In this document: positions 7,154 through 14,992 of the stretch, piece after piece
Position numbering within the stretch: position 1 is the first letter of the stretch
Layout: every line of letters begins with the position of its first letter
DNA from: CAZEZY01 sp964516635
Lineage (GTDB): Bacteria; Pseudomonadota; Gammaproteobacteria; Burkholderiales; Burkholderiaceae_C
Length of the DNA stretch: 33,138 bases
Assembly (NCBI GenBank): GCA_964516635.1
Contig: CAZEZY010000008.1
Coordinates: 1 to 33,138, forward strand
Direction of reading: 5' to 3'
Position numbers and translations under genes: made by a program
Notes under the pieces: generated by a model
Told to the model about the DNA's origin: nothing
The model's input: the letters and a program-made list of their open reading frames with translations, nothing else
Databases searched by the model: none

Positions 7154-8245
7154 TTGACAGATTTGCAACTGGTTCATCTAGAGGACAATGCAGCCGACCA
7201 CGAACTCGTGGTCCGGATGCTGGACCGCCATGACCTGCCCTGCCGGGTGACTCTGGTCGATACCCTCGAGGACTTTCAGGATGCCATCCTGGCGGGCGGG
7301 GTGGATGCGGTGCTGGCCGATTTCCACCTGGCCGGTTTTTCCGGGATGGATGCCTGGGAATGGTTGCGGGCCACGGCCACCGATCTGCCGTTCATCCTGG
7401 TGTCCGGGGCCATTGGCGAGTCCACGGTGGCCGATGCGATGTTTCGCGGGGTGAGCGATTACGTGGACAAGAACCGCCTGCAGCGTCTGCCCATGGTGTT
7501 GCGCCGGTCGCTCGAATTCCATGCCGCTCGCCGTGCTCAGGTCGAGGCCCATGCAGCGCTCGAGCAGTCACGCCAGCGCCTGCTGGATCTGACCGAGCAC
7601 CTCCAGGCCAGCATCGACCGAGACAGGGCCGACATCGCGCGTGAAATCCACGACGACGTCGGGGGCTCCCTGGCTGCGGTCAAGCTCGATCTCTCCTGGC
7701 TGGCCAGGCGGGTGGCCGACGACGAGTCCCGGCGCCATGTGGCTTCGGCGCTCGCAATGACCGAGCATGCGCTGGGTGCGAGTCAGCGCATCATGCGCAA
7801 CTTGCGGCCAGCGGTGCTGGATGAGGGACTGATGCCTGCGCTTGAATGGTATGTGCGCACCTTTGCCGATCGCACGGGACTGGAGGTCCAGTTCAAGGGG
7901 CATTTGCACCATGAACTGGATGACAACCGTTCGCTGGTGGTGTTTCGTACCGCACAAGAGGCGCTCACCAATGTGCACAAGCATGCCCATGCGAGCCGCC
8001 TGACCATTGAAATCAGCGACATGGAAGGCGTGCTCACCCTGGAGATCGCTGACAATGGCCAAGGCGCCTCGGCGTCCGATCTGGCGAAGATGCATTCCTT
8101 TGGCCTGCTGGGGCTGAAAGAACGCGCCCGCAGCGTGGGGGGGTGGCTCGACGTGATCTCCTCGCCGGGTACCGGCACGACACTGATTCTTTCCCTGCCC
8201 CTGGCAGGCGAGCGCCCTAACCATGTCTGGGAGGAGAACGAATGA
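7154..8245 (+). CDS. Soluble receiver-histidine kinase (NarX/DegS-type kinase core)
   Basis: From TTG 7154 the protein has 363 aa. An N-terminal receiver domain (about 4-120) has E10/D11 in HLEDNAADHE, phospho-acceptor D56 in LADFHLAGFSG and K107 in VDKNRL. A coiled coil (about 125-155) leads to a HisKA_3 dimerisation domain with H166 in IAREIHDDVGGSLAAVKLDL, then a HATPase domain with FRTAQEALTNVHKHAHA (264-280), IADNGQG and FGLLGLKERA. There is no membrane segment, so the input must be cytosolic, perhaps phosphotransfer onto the receiver. The TTG start is chosen because AGAGGG lies just upstream and the receiver begins immediately; ATG 7103 is the alternative. It overlaps the next gene by ATGA and surely pairs with that NarL-type regulator. 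The stimulus is unknown; its place between che and fli operons suggests motility control. Confidence 0.88.
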   Translation: MTDLQLVHLEDNAADHELVVRMLDRHDLPCRVTLVDTLEDFQDAILAGGVDAVLADFHLAGFSGMDAWEWLRATATDLPFILVSGAIGESTVADAMFRGVSDYVDKNRLQRLPMVLRRSLEFHAARRAQVEAHAALEQSRQRLLDLTEHLQASIDRDRADIAREIHDDVGGSLAAVKLDLSWLARRVADDESRRHVASALAMTEHALGASQRIMRNLRPAVLDEGLMPALEWYVRTFADRTGLEVQFKGHLHHELDDNRSLVVFRTAQEALTNVHKHAHASRLTIEISDMEGVLTLEIADNGQGASASDLAKMHSFGLLGLKERARSVGGWLDVISSPGTGTTLILSLPLAGERPNHVWEENE

Positions 8246-8871
8246 TCAAGGTGGTGCTGTGCGATGACCATGCCGTGGTTCGCCGAGGGGTGCGTGACAC
8301 GTTGATGGAGGCCACCGACGTGAAGGTGATTGGCGAAGCCGACGGGTATGCCAGCCTGCGTGAACTGCTGCGACTGCAACGACCCGATGTGCTGTTGCTC
8401 GATGTGGACCTGCCAGGTCGCAGTGGTCTGGAAATTCTCGCCGTTCTTCAGCAAGAGGATCCACCGGTGCGCACCGTCATGGTGTCGATGTATCCGGAAG
8501 ACCAGTATGCGTTGCGCTGCCTGAAGGCCGGTGCCATGGGCTATCTGAACAAGGGAGGCGATCCGGCCGATCTCCTGTCGGCGGTGCGCACCGTGGCCCA
8601 GGGCCGAAAATACATCACACCGCAGATCGCCGAGTTGCTGGCGAATCACCTGAGTGCCCCTGAGTCGGCTGATCCGCACGACAGTCTGTCGCAAAGGGAA
8701 CTGCAGACCTTGCGCAAGATTGCATCAGGCAAAAAGCTGTCGCAGATCGCTGAAGAGCTCATGATCAGCCCCAAGACCGTGAGCGTCTACCGGGCCCGAG
8801 TGCTGGAAAAACTGGGCCTCACCAACAACGCCGAACTCACGGTCTACGCCATCCGCAACAACCTGGTGTGA
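8242..8871 (+). CDS. NarL/FixJ-family response regulator
   Basis: The 209-aa protein has a receiver domain (1-120) with D8/D9, phospho-acceptor D54 in LLLDVDLPGRSG, S82 at the switch position and K104 in YLNKGG. A LuxR-type helix-turn-helix domain (about 145-205) follows: LSQRELQTLRKIASGKKLSQ, then IAEELMISPKTVSVYRARVLEKLG. It is a DNA-binding transcription regulator, expected to be phosphorylated by the kinase encoded just upstream, with which it shares an ATGA stop/start overlap. It converges on fliR with only 6 bp between stop codons. Target genes cannot be read from the sequence. Confidence 0.93.
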   Translation: MIKVVLCDDHAVVRRGVRDTLMEATDVKVIGEADGYASLRELLRLQRPDVLLLDVDLPGRSGLEILAVLQQEDPPVRTVMVSMYPEDQYALRCLKAGAMGYLNKGGDPADLLSAVRTVAQGRKYITPQIAELLANHLSAPESADPHDSLSQRELQTLRKIASGKKLSQIAEELMISPKTVSVYRARVLEKLGLTNNAELTVYAIRNNLV

Positions 8872-8877
8872 AGGGCC

Positions 8878-9657
8878 TCAGCCGCCCACAAAGAGATCGG
8901 CAATCACCCGCATCAGTTGCATCACCGGACGGTCAAGCACGGGCAGGGTGAAGGCAATGCCCAGCAGCCCCACCGACAGCGTGAGCGGAAAGCCGATGGC
9001 AAACACGTTCATCTGCGGGGCGATGCGCGAGACAATCCCCATTACCACGTTGACGAACAGCAGCATGCCGATCATGGGCAGCGCGATCCACAGCCCGTAG
9101 TAGAAAATGAGGCCTCCGAGTTCGTGCAGACGCATGGTTCGCACCGAATCGAGCATCGCATCACCGACGGGAAAGGTCTGAAAGCTGGCCGCCACCGCCT
9201 GAATCAGCAGCAGGTGCCCGTTCAGCACCACGAACAGCAGCATCGCCGTGTTGCCAAAAAACCGGCCCACGGTGCTGGCCTGAGAATTGGTGGTGGGGTC
9301 GAAGAAGCCGGCAAAGTTCAGGCCCATCTGCAGGCCGATGATCTCGCCAGCCATTTCCACCGCCGCAAACACGATGCGCACGGCAAGGCCGATGGCCAAG
9401 CCGATCGACAGTTGCTGGACGATGGCGCCCAGCGCCTCGCTGCTGGTGAGGGATATCATGGGAGGTTCGGGAAGTGCCGGCTGGATGCACACCGCGATCA
9501 CGAAAGCCAGCCCGATCTTGGTGCGCATGGGCACCGAACGCGACGAGAAAATCGGCGCACTCGCGAATACCGCCAGCACCCGCAGGAAGGGCCAGAAAAT
9601 CGGCGCCACCCACGCCATGATCTGCGCTTCGGTGAAGCTGATCATCGGGCCGTCCAT
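8878..9657 (-). CDS. fliR: Flagellar type III export gate protein FliR
   Basis: A 259-aa, very hydrophobic protein with about six membrane segments. It matches FliR in ISFTEAQIMAWVAPIFWPFL at the N-terminus, SAPIFSSRSVPMRTKIGLAF, the MGLNFAGFFDPTTN region and the PQMNVFAIGFPLTL region. FliR forms the export gate with FliP and FliQ in the inner membrane under the MS ring. It is the last gene of the fliLMNOPQR operon, 13 bp after fliQ. A second ATG four codons in (MISFTEAQ) resembles the usual family start and is an alternative. No terminator is visible in the 6-bp gap to the convergent regulator gene. Confidence 0.95.
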   Translation of the reverse strand: MDGPMISFTEAQIMAWVAPIFWPFLRVLAVFASAPIFSSRSVPMRTKIGLAFVIAVCIQPALPEPPMISLTSSEALGAIVQQLSIGLAIGLAVRIVFAAVEMAGEIIGLQMGLNFAGFFDPTTNSQASTVGRFFGNTAMLLFVVLNGHLLLIQAVAASFQTFPVGDAMLDSVRTMRLHELGGLIFYYGLWIALPMIGMLLFVNVVMGIVSRIAPQMNVFAIGFPLTLSVGLLGIAFTLPVLDRPVMQLMRVIADLFVGG

Positions 9658-9670
9658 ACGCGTACTTGGC

Positions 9671-9940
9671 TCAGACCGCGTAGTCGGGAATGGACATCAG
9701 CATGCGCCTCAGGAAATCGACGAGCGTCACCAGCATCCAGGGGCCGGCAATCGCGAACACCGCTACCGCTGCCACCAGCTTGGGCACGAACGAGAGGGTG
9801 GCTTCGTTGATCTGGGTCAGGGCCTGGAACAGGCTGATCACCAGACCCACCAGCAGGATCACGCCCAGTACCGGGGCCGAAACGCCGAGCAGGATGTAGA
9901 GGGCATTCTGGGCAATCGTGAGGGCGGCCTGAGCGTCCAT
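9671..9940 (-). CDS. fliQ: Flagellar type III export gate protein FliQ
   Basis: An 89-aa protein with two membrane helices (about 15-38 and 50-75) typical of FliQ: AQNALYILLGVSAPVLGVIL, then GLVISLFQALTQINEATLSF and VPKLVA. FliQ is a small subunit of the FliPQR export gate. The ATG at 9940 is preceded by a strong GGAGGA ribosome site, which rules out the longer upstream reading frame. It lies 16 bp after fliP. Confidence 0.96.
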   Translation of the reverse strand: MDAQAALTIAQNALYILLGVSAPVLGVILLVGLVISLFQALTQINEATLSFVPKLVAAVAVFAIAGPWMLVTLVDFLRRMLMSIPDYAV

Positions 9941-9956
9941 GTGGGTCCTCCGGGGG

Positions 9957-10712
9957 CTAGGTGCTGAAACTGGCTGCCAGCGAGCCGATGAGGAGGTTCC
10001 AGCCATCGGCCAGCACGAACAGCATCAGTTTGAAGGGCAAGGCCACCAGCACGGGCGAGAGCATCATCATGCCCAGCGACATCAGCACGCTGGCAACGAT
10101 CATGTCGATCACCAGAAACGGGATGAAGATCATGAAGCCGATCTGGAAAGCGGTCTTGAGTTCGCTGATGACGAAGGCGGGCACCAGCACACGCATCGGC
10201 GCGTTGTCGACCGTCACGGACGGGTCGAGCTTGCCCAGCCGGGCAAAGAGTTCGAAGTCGGCCTGGCGGGTCTGGGCTTTCATGAAATCGCGCATCGGCA
10301 CCTCGCCACGGGCCAGTGCCTCTTCGAAGCCGATGGCGTTTTCGGTGTAAGGCTTGTAGGCGGTTTCGTAAACGCGGTCGAGGGTGGGCCCCATCACGAA
10401 GAGGGACAAAAACAGCGACAAACCGATGATGACCTGGTTGGGGGGGGCCGACTGGGTGCCCAGTGCCTGCCTGAGCAGCGACAACACGATCACAATGCGC
10501 GTGAACGACGTCATCATGAGCAGCACCGCTGGCAGGAAGGACAGGGCCGTGAAGAACAGCAGCGTCTGGATGGGGACGGAAAAACGGGTGCCACCAGCGC
10601 CCTGGCCGATCACGATCGGCAGGCCGGGCGGGGCATTCTGGGCGATTGCCGCGCCACTGAGCGTGGCCAGCGTCAGGGCCAGCCCCCAACGGACCATCTG
10701 TCGGTGGCTCAT
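9957..10712 (-). CDS. fliP: Flagellar type III export gate protein FliP
   Basis: A 251-aa protein with a cleavable signal peptide (cleavage likely after GAAIA near residue 24) and four membrane segments. Family signatures are LLFFTALSFLPAVLLMMTSF, TRIVIVLSLLRQALGTQSAP, PPNQVIIGLSLFL and VPAFVISELKTAFQIGFMIF, then IPFLVIDMIVASVLMSLGMM. FliP nucleates the FliPQR pore with help from FliO. The start at 10712 overlaps the fliO stop as ATGA. A run of eight G at 10440-10447 (C in the coding strand) encodes the proline pair after TQSA and is a potential slippage site. Confidence 0.97.
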   Translation of the reverse strand: MSHRQMVRWGLALTLATLSGAAIAQNAPPGLPIVIGQGAGGTRFSVPIQTLLFFTALSFLPAVLLMMTSFTRIVIVLSLLRQALGTQSAPPNQVIIGLSLFLSLFVMGPTLDRVYETAYKPYTENAIGFEEALARGEVPMRDFMKAQTRQADFELFARLGKLDPSVTVDNAPMRVLVPAFVISELKTAFQIGFMIFIPFLVIDMIVASVLMSLGMMMLSPVLVALPFKLMLFVLADGWNLLIGSLAASFST

Positions 10713-11044
10713 GCCTTCTGCCCCTGCAACGCCGCGACTTCCACCCCGGCTGCGACCTGCTGGTACGAAGCCGTCACATTCACCTTCTGGGTGTGCAGCG
10801 TCTGGATCTGCTGGGGTGTGACGCCCAGGGTGAGCTGAACCGGCCCCTCCGGGCCTTGCAGCTCCACCACCACCACACGTTGCTGAGGCCCCACCATGAG
10901 CTGAGAGACCAGCCGCAGATCGGCGCTCATGCCGGTGCCGGTGGGCGCGGTTCGTTTCTTGATCCATTGCACCCCCCAGGCCAGCAGGCCCATGAGGACG
11001 AGCAAGCCCAGAGCAGGGGCGAAGGCGGCAAAAGACGGGCTCAT
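10709..11044 (-). CDS. fliO: Flagellar export assembly protein FliO
   Basis: A 111-aa protein with one membrane helix (about 8-27, ALGLLVLMGLLAWGVQWI), a short basic stretch (KKR), and a cytosolic beta-rich domain: LRLVSQLMVGPQQRVVVVEL, then VQLTLGVTPQQIQTLH. This is the FliO/MopB layout; FliO is a scaffold helping FliP assemble. It overlaps fliN upstream and fliP downstream, both by ATGA. FliO diverges fast, so identity rests on both layout and position. Confidence 0.92.
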   Translation of the reverse strand: MSPSFAAFAPALGLLVLMGLLAWGVQWIKKRTAPTGTGMSADLRLVSQLMVGPQQRVVVVELQGPEGPVQLTLGVTPQQIQTLHTQKVNVTASYQQVAAGVEVAALQGQKA

Positions 11045-11466
11045 GAGTGGCGGCTCAGGCGGCGCAGGCGTTCAGACGGGGTCACGATATCGGTGAGGCG
11101 AATGCCGAACTTCTCGTTGACCACGACCACCTCGCCCTGCGCAATCAGGTAACCATTGACCAGGACGTCCATCGGTTCACCCGCCAGGGCATCCAGCTCC
11201 ACGATCGACCCCTGCGCCAGTTGCAGGATGCTCTTGATCGGTAACTTGGTACGCCCCAGTTCGACAGAAAGCTGGACGGGGATGTCCAGCACCATGCTGA
11301 TGTCGTTGCTGCCGACGGGATTGGGGGGGAGATCACCGTCGAAATGAGGCGCACTCGAGCCAAAATCGTTGCCGGCACTGGACTGCTCCTGCAAGGCCTG
11401 CGCCCAATCACCCGCAAATGCCTGGTCATCCCCATTTTTCCCATTCGAGTCGTTGTTCGAAGTCAT
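11041..11466 (-). CDS. fliN: Flagellar motor switch protein FliN
   Basis: A 141-aa protein with an Asn/Asp/Ser-rich N-terminal extension (about 1-55) and a C-terminal SpoA domain (about 60-135): LDIPVQLSVELGRTKLPIKS, ILQLAQGSIVELDALAGEPM and GEVVVVNEKFGIRLTDIVTP. FliN forms the base of the C ring with FliM, binds the export ATPase regulator FliH and contributes to switching. Its ATG overlaps the fliM stop by ATGA. A run of 7 G at 11323-11329 (+ strand) falls in the N-terminal extension. Length is typical. Confidence 0.97.
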   Translation of the reverse strand: MTSNNDSNGKNGDDQAFAGDWAQALQEQSSAGNDFGSSAPHFDGDLPPNPVGSNDISMVLDIPVQLSVELGRTKLPIKSILQLAQGSIVELDALAGEPMDVLVNGYLIAQGEVVVVNEKFGIRLTDIVTPSERLRRLSRHS

Positions 11467-12461
11467 ACTTTCACTCCATGCCAGGTCGTGTCAGGTTCCC
11501 GGATCAGTCGGGTCACTTTGAGCGCATACTTGCCGTTGTGGGTTCCATACTCGGCTTCGAGAACCGGTACATTGTCTGCACGCGCCTCAATCAGTCGCTG
11601 CCTTTCCAGCTCAATGAAGTCCCCTACCTTCAACGCCAGCAACTGTTCAATCGTCGAGCGGGTCGAAGCCAGTTCGGCGGTGATTTCAACTTGAGCCGAC
11701 TGGATTTCCGTGCTGAGCAGTTGAACCCAACGACGGTCCACTTCCATCGAGTCGCCCTGCGCGGTGGAGTAGAGAACATCACGAATCGGCTCCAGGGTGG
11801 AATAAGGAATGCAGACATGCATCGATCCGGTGAGATCGCCAATTTCCAGCGTGAAACTCGAACTCACCACCATTTCGCTGGGGGTGGCGATGTTGGCAAA
11901 CTGAGGTTGCATTTCTGAACGCTGGTACACCAGAGACAGCGGATACACGCCCACCCAGGCCTTGTTGTATTCATCGGACACCACTTGCACCATGCGATTG
12001 ATCACGCGCTGCTCGGTCGGCGAAAAGTCACGTCCCTCGATGCGGGTATGAAACTTTCCATTGCCACCGAACAGGCTGTCAATGACCCCAAACAGCAATG
12101 TCGGTTCGCAAACGATCAGGCCATTGCCACGCAATGGACGCACGGACATGATGTTGAAGTTGGTGGGCACCACCAATTCGCGCAGGAACATGCTGTATTT
12201 CTGGACCTGCACGGTTCCAACGGAAATCTCGGGGCTGCGGCGAATGAAGTTGAAGAGACCCACCCGCATGTTGCGCGCAAAACGCTCGTTGATCACCTCC
12301 ATGGTCGGCATCCGCCCGCGCAGGATGCGTTCCTGGCTGCCGAGGTCGTAAGAACGCACGCCAGCAGAGTCGAACTCCTCTTTGGCCAGCTTCTGGCTTT
12401 CGCCAGTCACCCCCTCCAGCAGGGCGTCAATCTCGTCTTGCGAAAGAAAGGCTTCGCTCAT
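11463..12461 (-). CDS. fliM: Flagellar motor switch protein FliM
   Basis: A 332-aa protein. The N-terminal LSQDEIDALL (6-15) is the CheY-P binding peptide. The middle CheC-like domain contains LFGVIDSLFGGNGKF with the GGNG-type FliG-binding motif, and the C-terminal SpoA domain (about 255-325) pairs with FliN. FliM receives the CheY-P signal and transmits the direction change to FliG. It lies 17 bp after fliL and overlaps fliN by ATGA. Nothing unusual was seen. Confidence 0.98.
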   Translation of the reverse strand: MSEAFLSQDEIDALLEGVTGESQKLAKEEFDSAGVRSYDLGSQERILRGRMPTMEVINERFARNMRVGLFNFIRRSPEISVGTVQVQKYSMFLRELVVPTNFNIMSVRPLRGNGLIVCEPTLLFGVIDSLFGGNGKFHTRIEGRDFSPTEQRVINRMVQVVSDEYNKAWVGVYPLSLVYQRSEMQPQFANIATPSEMVVSSSFTLEIGDLTGSMHVCIPYSTLEPIRDVLYSTAQGDSMEVDRRWVQLLSTEIQSAQVEITAELASTRSTIEQLLALKVGDFIELERQRLIEARADNVPVLEAEYGTHNGKYALKVTRLIREPDTTWHGVKV

Positions 12462-12478
12462 GGTCGTGTCCTGCCAGA

Positions 12479-13000
12479 TTACTGAACGATCAGGCTGGAG
12501 AAAAGCACCGCCTGGACGGGGCTCTCTGCCTTGGCCGAGGCACCCAGGCCGGTTTCCTGCCGGACGAGTTCCAGAATGTCCTGGGCGAGTTGGTCCTTGC
12601 CTTCCGGGAGAAGGATTTCGGGTGCGGTGCGGCGCGAAATCTGGCGAAGGATGCCGTTGCGGATTGAAGGCAGGAAAGGCTTGATCAGTTCGGAGGTGGC
12701 CTTGGTGTCCACCTGCAGGGTAATGCCCACCTGCGCATAACGGATCATTCCTGCGTCTGCCAGGTTGATCACCACCGGGTCGAGCGCCATGTATTCGGGT
12801 GGCGTGCGAGGTTTGGCCTGCTTGGTACTCTGGCTGGTCTCTGCTTCGTCCAGGTCTTCATCACCGCTGCCTTTCATCAGGAAAAACAGCGCCGCGCCAG
12901 CTGCCAGCACCAGCACCAGCAACACAGCGGCAATGATGATAAGCAGTTTCTTTTTGCTTTTGGGCTTGACTTCTGCGCCCTCTGCGGGTTTGCTCGCCAT
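12479..13000 (-). CDS. fliL: Flagellar basal body-associated protein FliL
   Basis: A 173-aa protein with a basic N-terminus (KPKSKKK), one membrane helix (about 19-42), an acidic linker and a periplasmic FliL domain (about 70-173): YMALDPVVINLADAGMIRYA, then LQVDTKATSELIKPFLPSIR and AQDILELVRQETG, ending VQAVLFSSLIVQ. FliL surrounds the stator units and supports torque. It is the first gene of fliLMNOPQR; the preceding 100 bp hold a candidate promoter and then the terminator of the fliF operon. Confidence 0.95.
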   Translation of the reverse strand: MASKPAEGAEVKPKSKKKLLIIIAAVLLVLVLAAGAALFFLMKGSGDEDLDEAETSQSTKQAKPRTPPEYMALDPVVINLADAGMIRYAQVGITLQVDTKATSELIKPFLPSIRNGILRQISRRTAPEILLPEGKDQLAQDILELVRQETGLGASAKAESPVQAVLFSSLIVQ

Positions 13001-13073
13001 GGGTTTAACCTTCCATTGGGCATACGTTGGATAACGCCACTAGGGCATCGACCAAGGTATTGTGTCATGTTGA

Positions 13074-13100
13074 TTATGGGTTGGCTGGCTGCCAGCTTGA
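13074..13100 (-). promoter_or_regulatory. Candidate flagellar promoter for fliLMNOPQR
   Basis: On the reverse strand TCAAGCTG (13100-13093) is followed after 11 bases by ACCCATAA (13081-13074), the geometry of a sigma-28 promoter with 5/8 and 6/8 matches. CATAAT within it could instead be a sigma-70 -10 box under an activator. The 9-mer CCCATAATC recurs ahead of fliF. It lies about 75 bp before the fliL start, directly after the fliK terminator. Confidence 0.35.
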
Positions 13101-13104
13101 GCCC

Positions 13105-13132
13105 AAAAAAAGGGGCTCATCGGCCCCTTTTT
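13105..13132. terminator. Bidirectional rho-independent terminator between fliK and fliL
   Basis: GGGGC (13112-13116), six-base loop TCATCG, GCCCC (13123-13127), flanked by seven A on the left and five T on the right. The A/T runs extend the stem in both orientations. On the reverse strand, which carries the genes, it follows the fliK stop by 14 bp and ends the fliFGHIJK operon, so fliL needs its own promoter. Confidence 0.85.
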
Positions 13133-13145
13133 GGTGGTTTGATAT

Positions 13146-14528
13146 TCAGACGTACACGCTCAGTCCGGCGCCTCGACGACTGCCCAGTCCTCTGGCGGGC
13201 TCGGCAGCGACTTCATCCGGGGCTTTGCGTCGGCCATCGGCATGTTGACGCCACTCTTGTGCCGATTCACCGGACTGGCCGGCATCGCGGCCGCCCACCG
13301 AAAGGCTGTCCAGCCCAAGACCAGCCTGGCTCAACATCTCGTTCAGGATCTGATAAGCGTGAGTCCTGATGGCGTCTCTGGCTTGTGCGTCATCTGTCCG
13401 GAAAGCGAGCTGGGCCTTGTCACCATTCAGGCTCACATCCACCTCCAGCGCTTCTCGCAGACCGGCTTCCAGCCGAAGACTGGCCTTGCGGGTCTGGCCG
13501 GCTGCCCACAGGCTCACCTGATCACCCAGTTCGCGGAAGGCGTCATCCATCCCCCCGCCCATCGCGTCTCCGAGGAGGCTGGCGAAACTGCGCTGTGCGA
13601 CAGAGGCTTCGACATTCGGGCGGGCCAGTCCAGCCGATTCCAGAATCACCCGAGGCGTTTCGCCTCGCTGGCCCTGGCCGCCTTCGCGCTGCTCACCCGA
13701 GCGTTCGGAGGTCGCTCCACCCAGAACACTCAGGTCCATGCTTTCCGGGTTGCCCATTTGTTCGACCAAGCCCCCCGCCAACTGTCCAGTGCCGCCAGCA
13801 TGCCAGGCTGCGCGGGCGGGTTCGGCGCTCAAGCCCTGAACGGTTGCAGCGCCCTGCATCGACTGGATCAGTTCGGTCAGCACTTGAGGCGGTGGTCTGG
13901 ATGTGCGGGCCTTCGCCACGGTAGAAACCCATGGCCCTTGCCCACCCGCTTCTGACATGCCCAGTCCTCGCGGCGTTGGGGTGTTCTGGTTGTCAGCGGC
14001 CAGGTCAGGTGCGACAGCGGTCAGGGAGGCGGGTGTTGTCGCCGCCACGGTAGAAACCCATTGGCCGTGCCCCCCTGCATCTGGCAGGCTCATGCCTTGC
14101 GGCGTTGGGATGTTCTGGCCGTCAGCGGCCAGGTCCGGTGCGACAGCGGGCAGGGAGGCGGGTGTCACCGCCACCGCCACCGCCACCGATGTGTCGTCTG
14201 CCATGTTCGAAACGGTGTCTAGCAGTACACCCTTTGAGATAGATGCTGGCTCGCGAGTCAGCGTGACTTCGGTGGGCGCCAGGTAAGCGGCGAAGGCCAG
14301 CACATCCTCAGCAACCGGCTCCTGAGGAGCATGAAGGGTGGTGGTCGCGTCTGGCAACTCGACCATATGGTTGGCGACAGGCAGTGCCGGTGTATCGATC
14401 TCCTCGACTTCGGCAGCCGCCAGCAGGGTGGCAAACAAGTCTGCCGGGGCCTCTTTGCCGTTTCGCCCGGAACCATGGGTTGCCTGGGCTTCGGCGGCTG
14501 GTTTGGGCGCCAGGGATTCGGTTTTCAT
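13146..14528 (-). CDS. fliK: Flagellar hook-length control protein FliK
   Basis: A 460-aa protein with a long low-complexity Ala/Pro/Thr-rich N-terminal part and a C-terminal hook-length domain (about 345-425), with LRLEAGLREALEVDVSLNGD, AQLAFRTDDAQARDAI and LNEMLSQAGLGLDSLSVG. FliK is exported and acts as a molecular ruler that switches the export gate to filament-type substrates. Residues 122-161 and 165-204 are a tandem repeat with a 43-residue period, preceded by a run of alternating Val-Ala (115-121). Such repeats could change ruler length without a frameshift. It overlaps fliJ by ATGA and is followed by the terminator at 13105-13132. Identity rests on the C-terminal domain and position. 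Confidence 0.9.
   Translation of the reverse strand: MKTESLAPKPAAEAQATHGSGRNGKEAPADLFATLLAAAEVEEIDTPALPVANHMVELPDATTTLHAPQEPVAEDVLAFAAYLAPTEVTLTREPASISKGVLLDTVSNMADDTSVAVAVAVTPASLPAVAPDLAADGQNIPTPQGMSLPDAGGHGQWVSTVAATTPASLTAVAPDLAADNQNTPTPRGLGMSEAGGQGPWVSTVAKARTSRPPPQVLTELIQSMQGAATVQGLSAEPARAAWHAGGTGQLAGGLVEQMGNPESMDLSVLGGATSERSGEQREGGQGQRGETPRVILESAGLARPNVEASVAQRSFASLLGDAMGGGMDDAFRELGDQVSLWAAGQTRKASLRLEAGLREALEVDVSLNGDKAQLAFRTDDAQARDAIRTHAYQILNEMLSQAGLGLDSLSVGGRDAGQSGESAQEWRQHADGRRKAPDEVAAEPARGLGSRRGAGLSVYV
13918..14172 (-). repeat. Tandem repeat inside fliK, two units with 129-bp period
   Basis: The units start at 13918 and 14047 (ACGGTAGAAACCCAT in each) and are alike over most of their length with scattered substitutions. 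They encode two 40-residue copies of the pattern TPASLxAVAPDLAADxQN, each ending WVSTV, with a three-residue joint. The differences show the duplication is not brand new. Confidence 0.85.
14164..14189 (-). repeat. Hexanucleotide microsatellite in fliK
   Basis: The + strand reads four consecutive ACCGCC-like units directly beside the 129-bp repeat. It encodes the alternating Val-Ala run at residues 115-121. Gain or loss of a unit adds or removes two residues and keeps the reading frame. Confidence 0.7.
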
Positions 14529-14992
14529 GGCTGAGATCTCCAGGGATGGGCACTGGCATGTTGCCAGTGCTGGTTGGCGGCCATTTCGTCGGTGGTTCGT
14601 TGTTCCTGCCGTTGCTGGTCTTTCTGCCAGGCCTCGATCCGCCGCTGCTGGACTTTCTGCAGGCTGGCCAGCTCACGCTCGGCTTCGATCAGCTGTTGTT
14701 GGCAGCGCTGAACGTTCTGGTTCAGCCGGTCGAGCACACCATGCTGGAAATTCACCGCATGCTCGAGCTTGGTCATGAAGCTCTGCTGAGTGTGCAGCAA
14801 CATCACAGGCACCCCCCGGGTGGCCCGCTGGCTCCAGCGCTGCATCGACTCAGCGGTGTAGCCTTGCAGCTGGCTCATCTGCATCAGGGCCATCTGTTGT
14901 TCGTTGCGCGCCCGTGCGAGCGCCTGCAGGGACGCTTCCCGCTTGCGGGTGGCGATGTCCAGCACGGTGGCCAGTGATGCTTTGCCTTTCAA
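14525..14992 (-). CDS. fliJ: Flagellar export chaperone/ATPase stalk protein FliJ
   Basis: A 155-aa protein that is almost entirely an antiparallel coiled coil rich in Gln, Arg, Ala and Glu (LATVLDIATRKREASLQALA near the start, LNQNVQRCQQQLIEAERELA later). FliJ resembles the gamma subunit of F1 ATPase, sits in the FliI hexamer and links it to FlhA. The gene overlaps fliI upstream and fliK downstream by ATGA, the standard place for fliJ. Sequence conservation in FliJ is low, so position carries much of the call. Confidence 0.92.
   Translation of the reverse strand: MKGKASLATVLDIATRKREASLQALARARNEQQMALMQMSQLQGYTAESMQRWSQRATRGVPVMLLHTQQSFMTKLEHAVNFQHGVLDRLNQNVQRCQQQLIEAERELASLQKVQQRRIEAWQKDQQRQEQRTTDEMAANQHWQHASAHPWRSQP

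Noticed and set aside
9939..10838. Long open frames opposite the fli and che genes
   Set aside because: They are by-products of high GC on the complementary strand: skewed, His/Arg-rich translations with no recognisable family, opposite firmly identified genes.
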